Shown here: in pieces, positions 1 to 8,903 of the stretch
Numbering within the stretch: position 1 is the first letter of the stretch
How the letters are laid out: each line of letters starts with the position of its first letter
Assembly (NCBI GenBank): GCA_029563075.1
Contig: JAKQTN010000067.1
Span: forward strand, 55,775-119,774
From: Pseudomonadota bacterium
GTDB lineage: Bacteria; Pseudomonadota; Gammaproteobacteria; Burkholderiales; Methylophilaceae
Reading direction: 5' to 3'
DNA length: 64,000 bases
The notes under the pieces: model-generated
Databases searched by the model: none
The model's input: only the letters and a program-made list of their open reading frames with translations
What the model was told of the DNA's origin: nothing
Made by a program: the position numbers and the translations under genes

Positions 1-1440
1 CCACAACAGAATTCAACATTGCCCAAGCCAGCTTTGTCCGCCAAGCCTTATGCAGGCCCGGCCAATCTGGACACCAGCCTGCCCGATCTGGGGGATGTTT
101 CGCAAACCGTATTATCGCCGCTGGATGAGCAGCGCATTGCCGAGCAGATTATGCGCGAAGTGGCGGTGAGCGACGAGGTGGTGCAGGATGTTGAGGTGAC
201 CGATTATGTGCAGGCGCTGGGCAATAAGCTCACCGCCGCCAGCCCGGATAAACAGCAGAAGTTTAATTTTTTTGTAGTGCAGGATAACTCGATTAATGCT
301 TTTGCTATGCCAGGCGGCGTGATAGGCGTACATACTGGGCTGATATTGGCTTCGAATAGCGAATCGGAATTGGCAAGTGTGCTGGGACATGAGATTGGCC
401 ATGTGACGCAAAGACATTTGGCCAGAATGCTGGCGCAGCAAAAGTACGATACTTTTAAAAATATTGCGGGCATCGCGCTGGCTTTGCTGGTATCGCGCGC
501 CAACCCGGAACTGACCAACGGCGCGATGGCAACCGCGTCGGCTATCGGTGTGCAGCGCCAGTTAGATTATACGCGCGAGCATGAGCGTGAGGCAGACCGC
601 GTGGGTTTGAGTATTTTAGACAGTGCAGGTTTTGATACACGCGCCATGCCTGCATTTTTTAATACGCTGCAGCGTGGCACGCGGTTTGTGGAGGGCAGCG
701 CGCCCAGCTTTTTGCGCACGCACCCGCTTACAGCGGAGCGTATCGCGGATGTGTCTAACCGTGTAGAAACCATGCCGTACAAGCAGGTGACCGATAGCCT
801 GGAATTTAACCTGGTACGTGCCAAGCTGCGCGCAGCAAACGGCCTGACACAGACCGCGATAGACCAGTTTGAAGATAATATAAAAGAACGGCGATTCGCC
901 AGCGAAGCCGCCGAGCATTATGGTCTGGCGGTGGCGATGTTACGCAAAAACGATTTAACCGGTGCCGCCAACCAGGTGAAATGGCTAAAGGCCAATGCGC
1001 CAAAAAATGCCTATATTGAGAATTTAGGTGCGCGACTGGAAGTGGCGCGCAACAATCCGCAAGCCGCAGCCAGCCAATATGCAAAAGCGTTGGCGCTGTT
1101 TCCCGCCCATCGCTCGCTGATTTATGGCTATTCCGAGCATTTTTTAGCGATTAACCAGCCAGATCAAGCCATTAAACTGGTACAGAGTAAGCAGGCACAG
1201 TACCCCAGCGATGCTTATTTCTATGAGATTCTGGCTAAAGCCTACACAGCAAAAAACAAAAATCTGTTACGCTTTCAGGCGCAAGGGGAATCATATTACC
1301 GGCAGTATAATTTGGCCAAAGCCATCGAGCAGATGGAGTTTGCGGTAAAAGCCAAAGACGGCAATTTTTATGAGCATTCGATTGTAGAAGCGCGCTTGAA
1401 AGAGCTGCGCCGTAAGCAGGAAAACGAGAAAACAAGTTAA
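1..1440 (+). CDS. BepA-like M48 family metalloprotease with TPR domain (5' end outside window)
   Basis: Periplasmic zinc protease of the BepA/YfgC type, a family that helps assemble or degrade outer membrane proteins. The zinc motif HEIGH is near residue 124 of the ORF-track protein, and the third ligand lies in EREAD near residue 191. The C-terminal half is alpha-helical and TPR-like, as in BepA. The track starts at a TTG at base 19, but the frame is open to base 1 and no signal peptide is visible. The real start and signal sequence therefore lie upstream of the window. Its stop overlaps the next start by one base (TAATG), so it is probably co-transcribed with soxY. Confidence 0.88.
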   Translation, partial: PQQNSTLPKPALSAKPYAGPANLDTSLPDLGDVSQTVLSPLDEQRIAEQIMREVAVSDEVVQDVEVTDYVQALGNKLTAASPDKQQKFNFFVVQDNSINAFAMPGGVIGVHTGLILASNSESELASVLGHEIGHVTQRHLARMLAQQKYDTFKNIAGIALALLVSRANPELTNGAMATASAIGVQRQLDYTREHEREADRVGLSILDSAGFDTRAMPAFFNTLQRGTRFVEGSAPSFLRTHPLTAERIADVSNRVETMPYKQVTDSLEFNLVRAKLRAANGLTQTAIDQFEDNIKERRFASEAAEHYGLAVAMLRKNDLTGAANQVKWLKANAPKNAYIENLGARLEVARNNPQAAASQYAKALALFPAHRSLIYGYSEHFLAINQPDQAIKLVQSKQAQYPSDAYFYEILAKAYTAKNKNLLRFQAQGESYYRQYNLAKAIEQMEFAVKAKDGNFYEHSIVEARLKELRRKQENEKTS

Positions 1441-1883
1441 TGCAACGCAGAGATTTTTTAACTATTCTGGCAGGCGCCGCGGCTACTGCATTCATGCTGC
1501 CAATCCATGCGCTGGCAGCGGTGTGGAATAAAGCCGCGTTCGAAGCGGCAAAACTTAACGAGGCGACTGCCCATTTGGCAATTAATGGCGAAATTCCAAG
1601 CAAAGACATTGAAATTATCGCGCCGGACCGCGCGGAAAATGGCGCAATCGTGCAGATCGCAATCACCAGCCGCATCCCCAATACCGAGGCGATGAGCGTG
1701 CTGGTGGAGCATAATCCGACTGCACTCATTGGCAATTTTATGTTCAGCAATGGCGCGTTGCCTTATCTAGTCACGCGCATCAAAATGGCCGAAACCAGCT
1801 ATGTCAAGATTATTGTAAAAGCAGGCGAAAAGTACTACACCAATAGCAAGGCGGTTGAAGTGCTAGAGAACGGGTGTGGTTAA
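1440..1883 (+). CDS. soxY: SoxY, thiosulfate oxidation carrier subunit
   Basis: SoxY is the periplasmic carrier that holds sulfur intermediates on a C-terminal cysteine during thiosulfate oxidation. The N-terminus has a twin-arginine signal (RRDFLTIL followed by an Ala-rich hydrophobic stretch), as expected for Tat export. The protein ends in ENGCG. The swinging-arm cysteine is kept, but the usual GGCGG tail is shortened and altered. The 147-residue length is normal. The start overlaps the protease stop, and the stop overlaps the soxZ start in the same way. No soxXA, soxB or soxCD lies in the window, so its partners are either elsewhere or replaced. Confidence 0.88.
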   Translation: MQRRDFLTILAGAAATAFMLPIHALAAVWNKAAFEAAKLNEATAHLAINGEIPSKDIEIIAPDRAENGAIVQIAITSRIPNTEAMSVLVEHNPTALIGNFMFSNGALPYLVTRIKMAETSYVKIIVKAGEKYYTNSKAVEVLENGCG

Positions 1884-2200
1884 TGGAAGCAAATATGAAA
1901 ATGCGCGCCAAACTGACTGGTGACGTGACAGAAGTGAAGGTAATTATTAATCACCCTATGGAAACCGGCCGCCGGAAAGATGATGCCGGGCAGCTGATTC
2001 CAGCCTATTTTATTCAACTGGTCACTGCTACTTTAAACGATCAGCCCGTGCTGGAGATGCAATGGGGCACAGGAATTTCTAAGAACCCTTATCTTACTTT
2101 TCACCTGAAAGGTGCAAAAGCAGGCGATAAAATTACTGTCACCTGGCACGATAATCTTGGCAAGACAGCGTCAGGCGAAACCGCTGTCGTGCCTGCATAA
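1883..2200 (+). CDS. soxZ: SoxZ, thiosulfate oxidation carrier partner
   Basis: SoxZ forms the heterodimer with SoxY and has no signal peptide of its own, so it is co-exported with its Tat-borne partner. The sequence shows the family's Ig-like pattern, with MKMRAKL near the start, HPMETGRRKD in the middle and ITVTWHDN near the end. The ORF track begins at a GTG at 1874. I prefer the ATG at 1883, which overlaps the soxY stop (TAATG) exactly as soxY overlaps the gene before it. It is about 105 residues, the usual family size. Confidence 0.87.
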   Translation: MEANMKMRAKLTGDVTEVKVIINHPMETGRRKDDAGQLIPAYFIQLVTATLNDQPVLEMQWGTGISKNPYLTFHLKGAKAGDKITVTWHDNLGKTASGETAVVPA

Positions 2201-2210
2201 CAACCTGCTA

Positions 2211-2399
2211 TTACTTGGTTTTGCAGGTGCTCATGCCTAACAGGGCATAAGCAGGACAAAAATTAATCAACGCGGTAGCCAACGGCACAACGCCTATCCA
2301 TGCCCACATCGGGCCGCCGCCGATTAATGCCCAAGCGATCAAAGCCAGCCCCACCACAATGCGTATCACGCGATCAATGCCACCCACATTTGCTTTCAT
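2211..2399 (-). CDS. DUF2892 family small membrane protein
   Basis: A 62-residue inner membrane protein with two hydrophobic segments around a short turn, of the DUF2892 (YgaP C-terminal-like) type. It begins MKANVGGIDRVIRIVVG, a typical DUF2892 opening, and carries the FCPAYALLG motif with a single cysteine. The track start at 2432 is too early. The ATG at 2399 is preceded by a good ribosome binding site (GAGAGGAATTAAA). It converges on soxZ with about 10 bp between stops. Function is unknown. A link to sulfur chemistry because of soxYZ would be guesswork. Confidence 0.8.
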   Translation of the reverse strand: MKANVGGIDRVIRIVVGLALIAWALIGGGPMWAWIGVVPLATALINFCPAYALLGMSTCKTK

Positions 2400-2490
2400 T
2401 TTAATTCCTCTCAATAAAAAAGAAACCGTCAATCCAGATATGTAACGATTATATTATGCTTTTTTATATCATGTTCAACTGTGATTTTAG

Positions 2491-4116
2491 TTACAGACGG
2501 TTAATGTTCAAAGCGACTGCTTCGGCCACTTTGATGCCATCCACGCCGGCTGATAAAATACCGCCCGCATAGCCTGCGCCTTCGCCACATGGGTACAGGC
2601 CTTTGGTGTTGATGCTTTGCAGGTTGTCATCATTGCGTTTAATGCGGATCGGCGACGAGGTGCGCGTTTCTACGCCGGTTAAGATGCCGTCCGCAAGGTC
2701 AAAACCTTTAATTTGTTTGGCAAACGCTGGAATCGCCTCGCGGATGGCTGTAATCGCGAATTCGGGTAGCGCAGAGTCCAGATTGGTAAGATGCACGCCC
2801 GGCGTGTAAGAGGGCATCACTTCGCCAAATTTGGTAGAAGGTTTGTTGGCTAAAAAGTCGCCAATCAATTGCCCGGGAGCCGCATAACTACTGCCTCCCA
2901 GGGCATAGGCTTTTGCCTCCAGTTCACGCTGTAATGCCATGCCGGCGAGTGGATGGCCAGGGAAATCGATTTCCGGCGTAATGCCGACCACGATGCCCGC
3001 ATTGGCGTTGCGCTCGTTACGCGAATACTGGCTCATGCCGTTAGTGACTACGCGGCCTTGTTCGGATGCTGCCGCGACCACTGTGCCGCCCGGGCACATG
3101 CAAAAGCTGTAAACGCTGCGCCCGTTGCTGGCATGATGCACCAGCTTGTAATCGGCCGCGCCCAAAATGGGGTGCTGTGCATTTGCGCCATGGCGTGCGC
3201 GGTCAATGAGCGATTGCGGATGCTCGATGCGAAAGCCAATTGAAAATGGTTTGGCTTCGATATAAATGCCTTTTTTGTGAATCATCTCGAATGTATCGCG
3301 TGCGCTATGGCCAACTGCCAGGATCAGGTGATTGGTGGCGATGCGTTCGCCTGTTTGCAGCACCACGCCTTGCACCTCCCCGTTCTCGATTTCAATATCA
3401 TCCACACGGCTTTCAAAACGAATCTCGCCGCCAAGCGATTCAATCGTTTTGCGCATTTCTTCCACCATGCCGACCAGCCTGAATGTGCCGATATGCGGAT
3501 GGCTGACGTACATAATTTCTTCTGGCGCGCCTGCTTTTACAAACTCCTGCAAGACTTTGCGGCCGTAATGTTTGGGGTCTTTAATCTGGCTGTAAAGTTT
3601 GCCATCCGAGAACGTGCCCGCGCCTCCTTCACCGAATTGCACGTTGGATTCCGGATTGAGCTTGGATTTACGCCAAAAATCCCAGGTGTCCTTGGTGCGC
3701 TCGCGTACGCGCTTGCCACGCTCAAGCACAATCGGCTTAAAGCCGGATTGCGCCAGAATAAGCGCTGCAAAAATCCCGGCAGGGCCGAAACCCACGATGA
3801 CAGGACGCGACTTTAACTCGACAGGTGCAGTAGCCACAAATTGATAACTGGTATCAGGCGCCGGCTTTACATGCGGGTCTTTGGCAAATCTGGCTAACAA
3901 TTTAGCCTCGTTATTCACGCTGACATCCAGCGAGTACACCAATAAAATCGCGTTGGCTTTGCGTGCGTCCACGCCGCGTTTGAAAATCGAAAACTCGATC
4001 AGGTCAGATTGGTTAATCGCCAGCTTTTTGATTAATGCAGCTTTGATTTCGCTGTTTGAATGCCCCTTGTCTGTCGCGCTGGTTAAAGGCAGTTTAATTT
4101 CAGTGACTCTAAGCAT
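2491..4116 (-). CDS. COG2509-type FAD-dependent oxidoreductase
   Basis: A 541-residue flavoprotein of the uncharacterised COG2509 family. A 95-100 residue N-terminal domain is followed by an FAD-binding Rossmann motif (VIVGFGPAGIFAALILAQSG) with the Glu that binds adenosine ribose (VLERG). The motif GEGGAGTFSDGKLYS and the C-terminal PCGEGAGYAGGILSAGVDG are characteristic of the family. It is close to full length, with no break seen. The substrate is not known. It lies 12 bp downstream of hda on the same strand and may be co-transcribed with it. Confidence 0.85.
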   Translation of the reverse strand: MLRVTEIKLPLTSATDKGHSNSEIKAALIKKLAINQSDLIEFSIFKRGVDARKANAILLVYSLDVSVNNEAKLLARFAKDPHVKPAPDTSYQFVATAPVELKSRPVIVGFGPAGIFAALILAQSGFKPIVLERGKRVRERTKDTWDFWRKSKLNPESNVQFGEGGAGTFSDGKLYSQIKDPKHYGRKVLQEFVKAGAPEEIMYVSHPHIGTFRLVGMVEEMRKTIESLGGEIRFESRVDDIEIENGEVQGVVLQTGERIATNHLILAVGHSARDTFEMIHKKGIYIEAKPFSIGFRIEHPQSLIDRARHGANAQHPILGAADYKLVHHASNGRSVYSFCMCPGGTVVAAASEQGRVVTNGMSQYSRNERNANAGIVVGITPEIDFPGHPLAGMALQRELEAKAYALGGSSYAAPGQLIGDFLANKPSTKFGEVMPSYTPGVHLTNLDSALPEFAITAIREAIPAFAKQIKGFDLADGILTGVETRTSSPIRIKRNDDNLQSINTKGLYPCGEGAGYAGGILSAGVDGIKVAEAVALNINRL

Positions 4117-4128
4117 GGATTCTGATCG

Positions 4129-4734
4129 TTAAAGTTCTAAATTCAATTGTAATAATTTGCGCAGCATCGGCACGGTAATCGGCTTATGGGTCGTTAGCGA
4201 CCATTCGTCCAGCGCATCCAATGTCGCCATTAAGGTAGGTAAATCGCGGCGCAAGTAGCGCAGACAGTAGTCGACCACTTCATCGGGCAGCTTCATGCCG
4301 CGCTCTTTGGCGTGCTGTTTGAGCGCGGTGGCTTTTTCATCGTCATTCAGCGGTTGCAGTTGATACACCAGTCCCCAAGCCAGGCGCGTGGCGAGGTCGT
4401 CACGCAAGCCCATTTGTGCAGGCGCGTGCAGGCCTGCAGTAATCAGTATACCGCCGGTTTCCTTAAGCTGGTTGTAGGTATTAAATAATTCAATCTGCGC
4501 TTCGTTATCGAGTAAATGCACATCGTCTGCAACCCGCCCCCCTATTGCCTTGCAGGCCGATAATAAATGGCTTTTTCCACTGCCGGCTTCGCCCCACAAG
4601 TAGATAAAACGTGGTTGTGCCTGGCTGCTTAGTGTAGCGTTCAGGCTGGCAATCGCTTCTGCGTTACGTCCCGCCACAAAGTTTTGCAGCGATGGCGCGG
4701 CAGCGGGCTTGATGTCGAGAAGGAGTTGCTTCAT
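4129..4734 (-). CDS. hda: Hda, DnaA regulatory inactivator
   Basis: AAA+ protein related to DnaA that, with the sliding clamp, stimulates DnaA-ATP hydrolysis and so limits re-initiation of replication. The N-terminal QLLLDI fits the clamp-binding motif of Hda. Walker A is WGEAGSGKSHLL near residues 47-58, and Walker B is replaced by the VADDVHLL stretch as in the family. The length of 201 residues is short compared with DnaA because there is no DNA-binding domain. It lies 6 bp downstream of the AI-2E-type permease gene on the same strand, an arrangement common in betaproteobacteria. Confidence 0.9.
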   Translation of the reverse strand: MKQLLLDIKPAAAPSLQNFVAGRNAEAIASLNATLSSQAQPRFIYLWGEAGSGKSHLLSACKAIGGRVADDVHLLDNEAQIELFNTYNQLKETGGILITAGLHAPAQMGLRDDLATRLAWGLVYQLQPLNDDEKATALKQHAKERGMKLPDEVVDYCLRYLRRDLPTLMATLDALDEWSLTTHKPITVPMLRKLLQLNLEL

Positions 4735-4740
4735 GCTTCT

Positions 4741-5841
4741 CTATTTTAAATAGGTATCGCTACCCAGATAACTTTCCCGGGTGTGGCGCAAACCAACCGC
4801 AATCGCCGCACTCACTGGCAGTGCAAGCAGCACGCCCGCGAAGCCGAATAGCTGACCGCCGGCCAGCAAGGCGAAAATCACAATGACAGGATGCAGACCG
4901 ATGCGATGGCCCACCAGTTTTGGCGTGAGCACCATGCCTTCTAGCAACTGGCCGATGCCAAATACCAGCAAAACAGGGATGACCTGCCCAATGCTGGTAA
5001 ATTGCAATGACGCGACAAGCAGCGCCAATGCCAGGCCCAGCACTATGCCTAAATAAGGCACAAAACCCAGCAAGCCTGCAATCAAGCCAATCGGCAACGC
5101 CATGTCGAGTCCCGCGATCCACAGGCCAATGGTGTAAAACAGGCTCATGGCGAGCATCACCATCAGTTGTCCGCGCAGAAATTCGGCAAGCACCTGGTCG
5201 ATTTCCTTGGCAACGGTAACGGTTTTATCGTGCCAGTCACGCGGCACCAATTGGCCGATACTTGCAATAAAGCCATCCCAGTCGCGCAGCAGATAAAACA
5301 GCACTATTGGCAGCAACAGGGTATTGGCGACTATGCCAATCAAGGCTAGGCCGTGACTACCAGCAGTTTGTAGTATGCTGCCGAGGATGTCTCCCGCAGA
5401 TTTCCAGTTTTTTGTGATAAGTTCCTGAATTTGCGCACTGTTTACATCGAAATGAATGCCGAATCTGGCGTGCAGCCAGGGTTCAATTGAATCGCGAATA
5501 CGGCCGATGAAGACGGGGAGTCGCTCCGCGATGAGCAAAGATTCTTTTTGCAAGAGCGGGATTAATATTAAAAATAGTAAAAATATGGCAGCGAATATCG
5601 CCAACATCATCAATGCCGTGGCAAGTGTGCGGCCGAGTCTGAACTTGCCCATGCCCCATACACTGAGCTTGTCTACCAGTGGGTCGCAGATATAGGCCAA
5701 TATCGCCGCGATTAAAAAGGGCGTGAGCACTGGCAGCAGCAAATAAATGAAAAATGCAAAAAGCGCAGCGAGGATTAACCAGCGATTGTTGGCTAAAAAA
5801 TTATTGCTAGAATTGTGGTTTGCAGTGTTTTTTTGGTTCAT
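4741..5841 (-). CDS. AI-2E/PerM family transporter
   Basis: A 366-residue polytopic inner membrane protein of the AI-2E transporter (PerM/TqsA) superfamily. Hydrophobic helices near the N-terminus (WLILAALFAFFIYLLLPVLTPFLIAAILAY) are followed by a longer soluble loop and then a second bundle containing the PYLGIVLG motif and the GxLLALPVSAAIAVGLRH ending typical of the family. The real substrate is not known: members include an autoinducer-2 exporter and Na+/H+ antiporters. It is divergent from purM across a 94-bp promoter region and precedes hda. Confidence 0.87.
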   Translation of the reverse strand: MNQKNTANHNSSNNFLANNRWLILAALFAFFIYLLLPVLTPFLIAAILAYICDPLVDKLSVWGMGKFRLGRTLATALMMLAIFAAIFLLFLILIPLLQKESLLIAERLPVFIGRIRDSIEPWLHARFGIHFDVNSAQIQELITKNWKSAGDILGSILQTAGSHGLALIGIVANTLLLPIVLFYLLRDWDGFIASIGQLVPRDWHDKTVTVAKEIDQVLAEFLRGQLMVMLAMSLFYTIGLWIAGLDMALPIGLIAGLLGFVPYLGIVLGLALALLVASLQFTSIGQVIPVLLVFGIGQLLEGMVLTPKLVGHRIGLHPVIVIFALLAGGQLFGFAGVLLALPVSAAIAVGLRHTRESYLGSDTYLK

Positions 5842-5935
5842 TAGGCATAGTGCGTTAAAATGCTATTTGGCAAATTATACTTAAATTAACCCACAGCGTT
5901 GTAATTAACCCCAAGATTTAGAATCGAGCACAGCT

Positions 5936-6985
5936 TTGACTACAAATACATCAGATAAAACTTCCATTAGTTACCGCGATGCGGGTGTTGATATCGAAGC
6001 AGGCGATGCGCTTGTGGAGCAAATCAAGCCATTCGCCAAGCGTACCATGCGTCCTGAAGTGCTGGGTGGTATCGGCGGCTTTGGTTCGTTATTTGCCGTG
6101 CCGCAAAAATTCAAAGAGCCGGTGCTGGTTTCTGGCACTGATGGCGTAGGTACTAAATTAAAATTGGCGTTCGAGCTGAATAAGCACGATACTGTGGGTA
6201 TTGATCTGGTGGCGATGAGCGTGAACGATATCCTCGTACAGGGCGCCGAGCCGTTATTTTTCCTGGATTACTTTGCTTGCGGCAAGCTGGAAGTCGGCAC
6301 GGCTGCGCAGGTGATCAAGGGCATTGCCGAAGGCTGCGAGCAATCGGGATGCGCGCTGGTTGGCGGGGAAACCGCCGAGATGCCAGGCATGTACCCGGCC
6401 GGTGAATACGATTTGGCAGGCTTTGCAGTGGGCTGTGTGGATAAAGCCAACATCATCGATGGCACAACGATCGCAGCAGGCGATGTGGTGCTGGGTCTGG
6501 CTTCCAGCGGTGCGCATTCCAATGGGTACTCGCTGATTCGCAAGCTGATCGAAAAATCAGGCATTGATTTTGAATCGGATTTCCATGGCCGTAAGTTCAA
6601 GGACGTGGTGATGGCGCCGACCAGAATTTATGTGAAATCGCTGCTTAAGCTGATCTGGACGATGCCGGTGAAAGGCATGGCGCATATCACCGGCGGCGGT
6701 ATTACCGAGAACGTGCCGCGTGTATTGCCAGGTGGCCTCACCGCTGAAATCACCAAAGGTAGTTGGACAATGCCGCCTTTGTTTACTTGGCTGCAAGCAC
6801 AGGGTAATGTGGCTGAAGACGAGATGTACCGTACTTTTAACTGCGGTATCGGCATGGTGGTGATTGTGGCAAAAGAATATGCGGATGCAGCCCAGTCTTT
6901 GTTGATTGAAGCAGGTGAAACAGTGTCAGTGATTGGCCATATTCGTGAGCAGCAGGCAGGTGAAGCGCCTACGGTCGTTGTTTAG
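5936..6985 (+). CDS. purM: PurM, phosphoribosylformylglycinamidine cyclo-ligase
   Basis: AIR synthetase of purine synthesis, closing the imidazole ring of FGAM with ATP. The family motifs are visible: [13 protein letters not shown], the strongly conserved [11 protein letters not shown], and [16 protein letters not shown]. At 349 residues it is full length. The start is a TTG. No ATG lies between it and the conserved [14 protein letters not shown] segment, so TTG is very likely the true start. It is not followed by purN here. A hairpin (7009-7031) and a DUF3108 gene come next. Confidence 0.95.
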   Translation: MTTNTSDKTSISYRDAGVDIEAGDALVEQIKPFAKRTMRPEVLGGIGGFGSLFAVPQKFKEPVLVSGTDGVGTKLKLAFELNKHDTVGIDLVAMSVNDILVQGAEPLFFLDYFACGKLEVGTAAQVIKGIAEGCEQSGCALVGGETAEMPGMYPAGEYDLAGFAVGCVDKANIIDGTTIAAGDVVLGLASSGAHSNGYSLIRKLIEKSGIDFESDFHGRKFKDVVMAPTRIYVKSLLKLIWTMPVKGMAHITGGGITENVPRVLPGGLTAEITKGSWTMPPLFTWLQAQGNVAEDEMYRTFNCGIGMVVIVAKEYADAAQSLLIEAGETVSVIGHIREQQAGEAPTVVV

Positions 6986-7008
6986 GGCTTCCTTAATAGC
7001 ATACAGAC

Positions 7009-7031
7009 AACGCATCGTGTCATGATGCGTT
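7009..7031 (+). terminator. Hairpin after purM, possible terminator
   Basis: An 8-bp perfect inverted repeat (AACGCATC / GATGCGTT) with a 7-base loop lies 23 bp after the purM stop. There is no clear T-run after it, so termination is uncertain. It could instead stabilise the 3' end of the purM transcript. Confidence 0.4.
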
Positions 7032-7074
7032 AAATGAACTAACACAATTTTGGCTCTGCCTACGAAAGAAGTGC

Positions 7075-7782
7075 ATGTTGAGATTATCGCAATTCATTAT
7101 TTTGTTGCTGTTGCCAATATGTTTTTTGGGCGCAAGCCCGGCGCAGGCCTATCCAAAAAGTATCCAGCTTGAATACGATGTCGCCCGCAACGGCAAGCAA
7201 TTCGCCAAGGTGAAAGAAAGCTTCACGCAAAATGGCAAACAGTATCGCATTAAATCCGTGACTAAAGGACTTGGCGTTTATGCCTTAATGGGTGAGCGCG
7301 TGCTTACCAGCACGGGCGCGGTTACCAGTCAGGGTTTGAAGCCAAGTCATTTCGAGTTGCATCAGGGGCATAGCGCCAAGAAGACTTTGATTGCGGATTT
7401 TAATTGGGCAAAAAATATGCTCAGTATGCAGGTAAAAGGTGAGCGCAGAACCGAAGCCTTAAACAAGGGCACGCAAGATCTGGCGAGCTACGTTTATCAA
7501 TTTATGTTTACGCCACCTAAAAAGGATGAGGTCAATGTGACGCTGACAACGGGCAAGAAACTGCATCAATATCAATATAAAGTGATTGCGCGCGGCTTGA
7601 AACTGGACATTGCAAAAACAAGCTATAAAGCATTGCATATCTCAAACGAGGCTGCGGCAGGGGCTGAGAAAAAACAGCTGTGGCTGGCCGAAGATCAGTA
7701 TTATCTGCCGGTGCGCTATAAGCTTACGGATGAAGACGGCAGTAATTTCGAGCAAACGCTAACCAACATTCATGTGGAGTAA
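7075..7782 (+). CDS. DUF3108 domain protein, exported
   Basis: A 235-residue protein with a clear Sec signal peptide (FIILLLLPICFLGASPAQA, cleavage after AQA) followed by one DUF3108 domain. This beta-rich family is found in the periplasm of many proteobacteria. The conserved GTQDLASYVYQFMF and TTGKKL segments recur in the next gene, so the two are paralogues. The stop overlaps the start of that gene by 11 bp, so they are translated from one transcript. Function is unknown. DUF3108 genes near purM are a recurring arrangement in betaproteobacteria. Confidence 0.82.
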   Translation: MLRLSQFIILLLLPICFLGASPAQAYPKSIQLEYDVARNGKQFAKVKESFTQNGKQYRIKSVTKGLGVYALMGERVLTSTGAVTSQGLKPSHFELHQGHSAKKTLIADFNWAKNMLSMQVKGERRTEALNKGTQDLASYVYQFMFTPPKKDEVNVTLTTGKKLHQYQYKVIARGLKLDIAKTSYKALHISNEAAAGAEKKQLWLAEDQYYLPVRYKLTDEDGSNFEQTLTNIHVE

Positions 7783-8863
7783 GCTTGAACAGGTGCTGAA
7801 CGACCCGAGCCACAAGCGGCTGGGACTTGCTTTGGCTGTATCAGTTGTGCTGCATTTTTTTTTATTGGGAAAACTTGATTTAACGCTGCCTGACTTAAAA
7901 AAGGAAATGCATCTGATCGAGGCAAGCATTCAGATGCCTAAGGCGGTCGTTAAAACAGTAGAAACACCAATTCCAGAAGATGTAGTCATTCCAGAACCAA
8001 CGCCACCGGTCAAGCCGCCTGAACCTGTTGAGCCTCCAGAAGCTGAAATGCCGAATCAAGTGAATGAGGCGGCGGTGACGGATGCGGCACCAGACCCGGA
8101 GCCTGTAACTGAAAACCCGCCGCAGCCGCAAACTGAAAGCAGCGAACCAGATCCGCCACAAGAAGAGCCGCAGTTGGGAGATGCAGGTTTGGTGATTAAC
8201 GAAAATGCGTATCAATATGTGGAAACGGATTTTGATGTGCGTACAAGAATCGACGGCAGCACAGAAGGCAAGGCCAAAATCACTTACAATCTGATTGATA
8301 ATAAGCAATATCAATTGAAATGGCTTACTGAGGGTAGCGGTATCGTTGCATTGCTGTTTCCGGATTTATTGCAAACCAGCGAGGGCGAGCTGACCAAGGC
8401 TGGGCTGCAACCGAAGAGTTACTTATACCAGTTTGGCAACAAAACAGATAAAACCCGCACTGCCAATTTTGATTGGCAAACCAGAAAAGTGATCTTGCAG
8501 ACCTCAAAAGGCGCTAAAACAGAGGATCTGTCCGAAGGTACGCAAGATATACTGAGTTTTATGTATCAGTTTATGTATGTGGCGCCTTTGCAAACCATGC
8601 AAATTCATATTGCCACAGGCAAGAAATTAGCAACATATGACTATAGCTTTGAGGGTGAGGAGAACATTAATAGTGTGCTGGGCGAGCTTAAAACTATCCA
8701 TATCACACACAGCAATAGCGATGCAGATGAAAAGACCGAATTATGGCTGGCGATAGATTATCAATTCGTGCCGGTTAAGATTCGTAAAACAGAGAAAAAT
8801 GGCGATGTGGTTGAAATGGTGGCAACCCGCATCAACACCAACCGCCCCACAGTAAATAATTAG
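7772..8863 (+). CDS. DUF3108 protein with TonB-like N-terminal anchor and Pro-rich linker
   Basis: A 363-residue protein in three parts. It has an uncleaved N-terminal membrane helix (LALAVSVVLHFFLLG, resembling the TonB anchor pattern), a Pro/Glu-rich stretch at about residues 60-135 (repeated PxPP and EPP), and a C-terminal DUF3108 domain from about residue 145. The domain shares GTQDILSFMYQFMY and ATGKKLATYDY with the upstream paralogue. The layout suggests an inner membrane anchor with a stiff linker presenting DUF3108 to the periplasm. The start ATG overlaps the preceding gene by 11 bp. Function is unknown. Confidence 0.82.
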   Translation: MWSKLEQVLNDPSHKRLGLALAVSVVLHFFLLGKLDLTLPDLKKEMHLIEASIQMPKAVVKTVETPIPEDVVIPEPTPPVKPPEPVEPPEAEMPNQVNEAAVTDAAPDPEPVTENPPQPQTESSEPDPPQEEPQLGDAGLVINENAYQYVETDFDVRTRIDGSTEGKAKITYNLIDNKQYQLKWLTEGSGIVALLFPDLLQTSEGELTKAGLQPKSYLYQFGNKTDKTRTANFDWQTRKVILQTSKGAKTEDLSEGTQDILSFMYQFMYVAPLQTMQIHIATGKKLATYDYSFEGEENINSVLGELKTIHITHSNSDADEKTELWLAIDYQFVPVKIRKTEKNGDVVEMVATRINTNRPTVNN

Positions 8864-8903
8864 TAAAACAAACAATTAATCAAACTTTATAAAAAGATAA
8901 ACA

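Noticed and set aside
1235-1750. 171-codon ORF on the minus strand across the protease/soxY boundary
   Set aside because: It is fully antisense to two well-supported genes and the translation shows no recognisable domain. It is a shadow ORF.
3277-3816. 179-codon ORF on the plus strand inside the COG2509 gene
   Set aside because: It is antisense to a convincing flavoprotein with intact FAD motifs and has no domain of its own.
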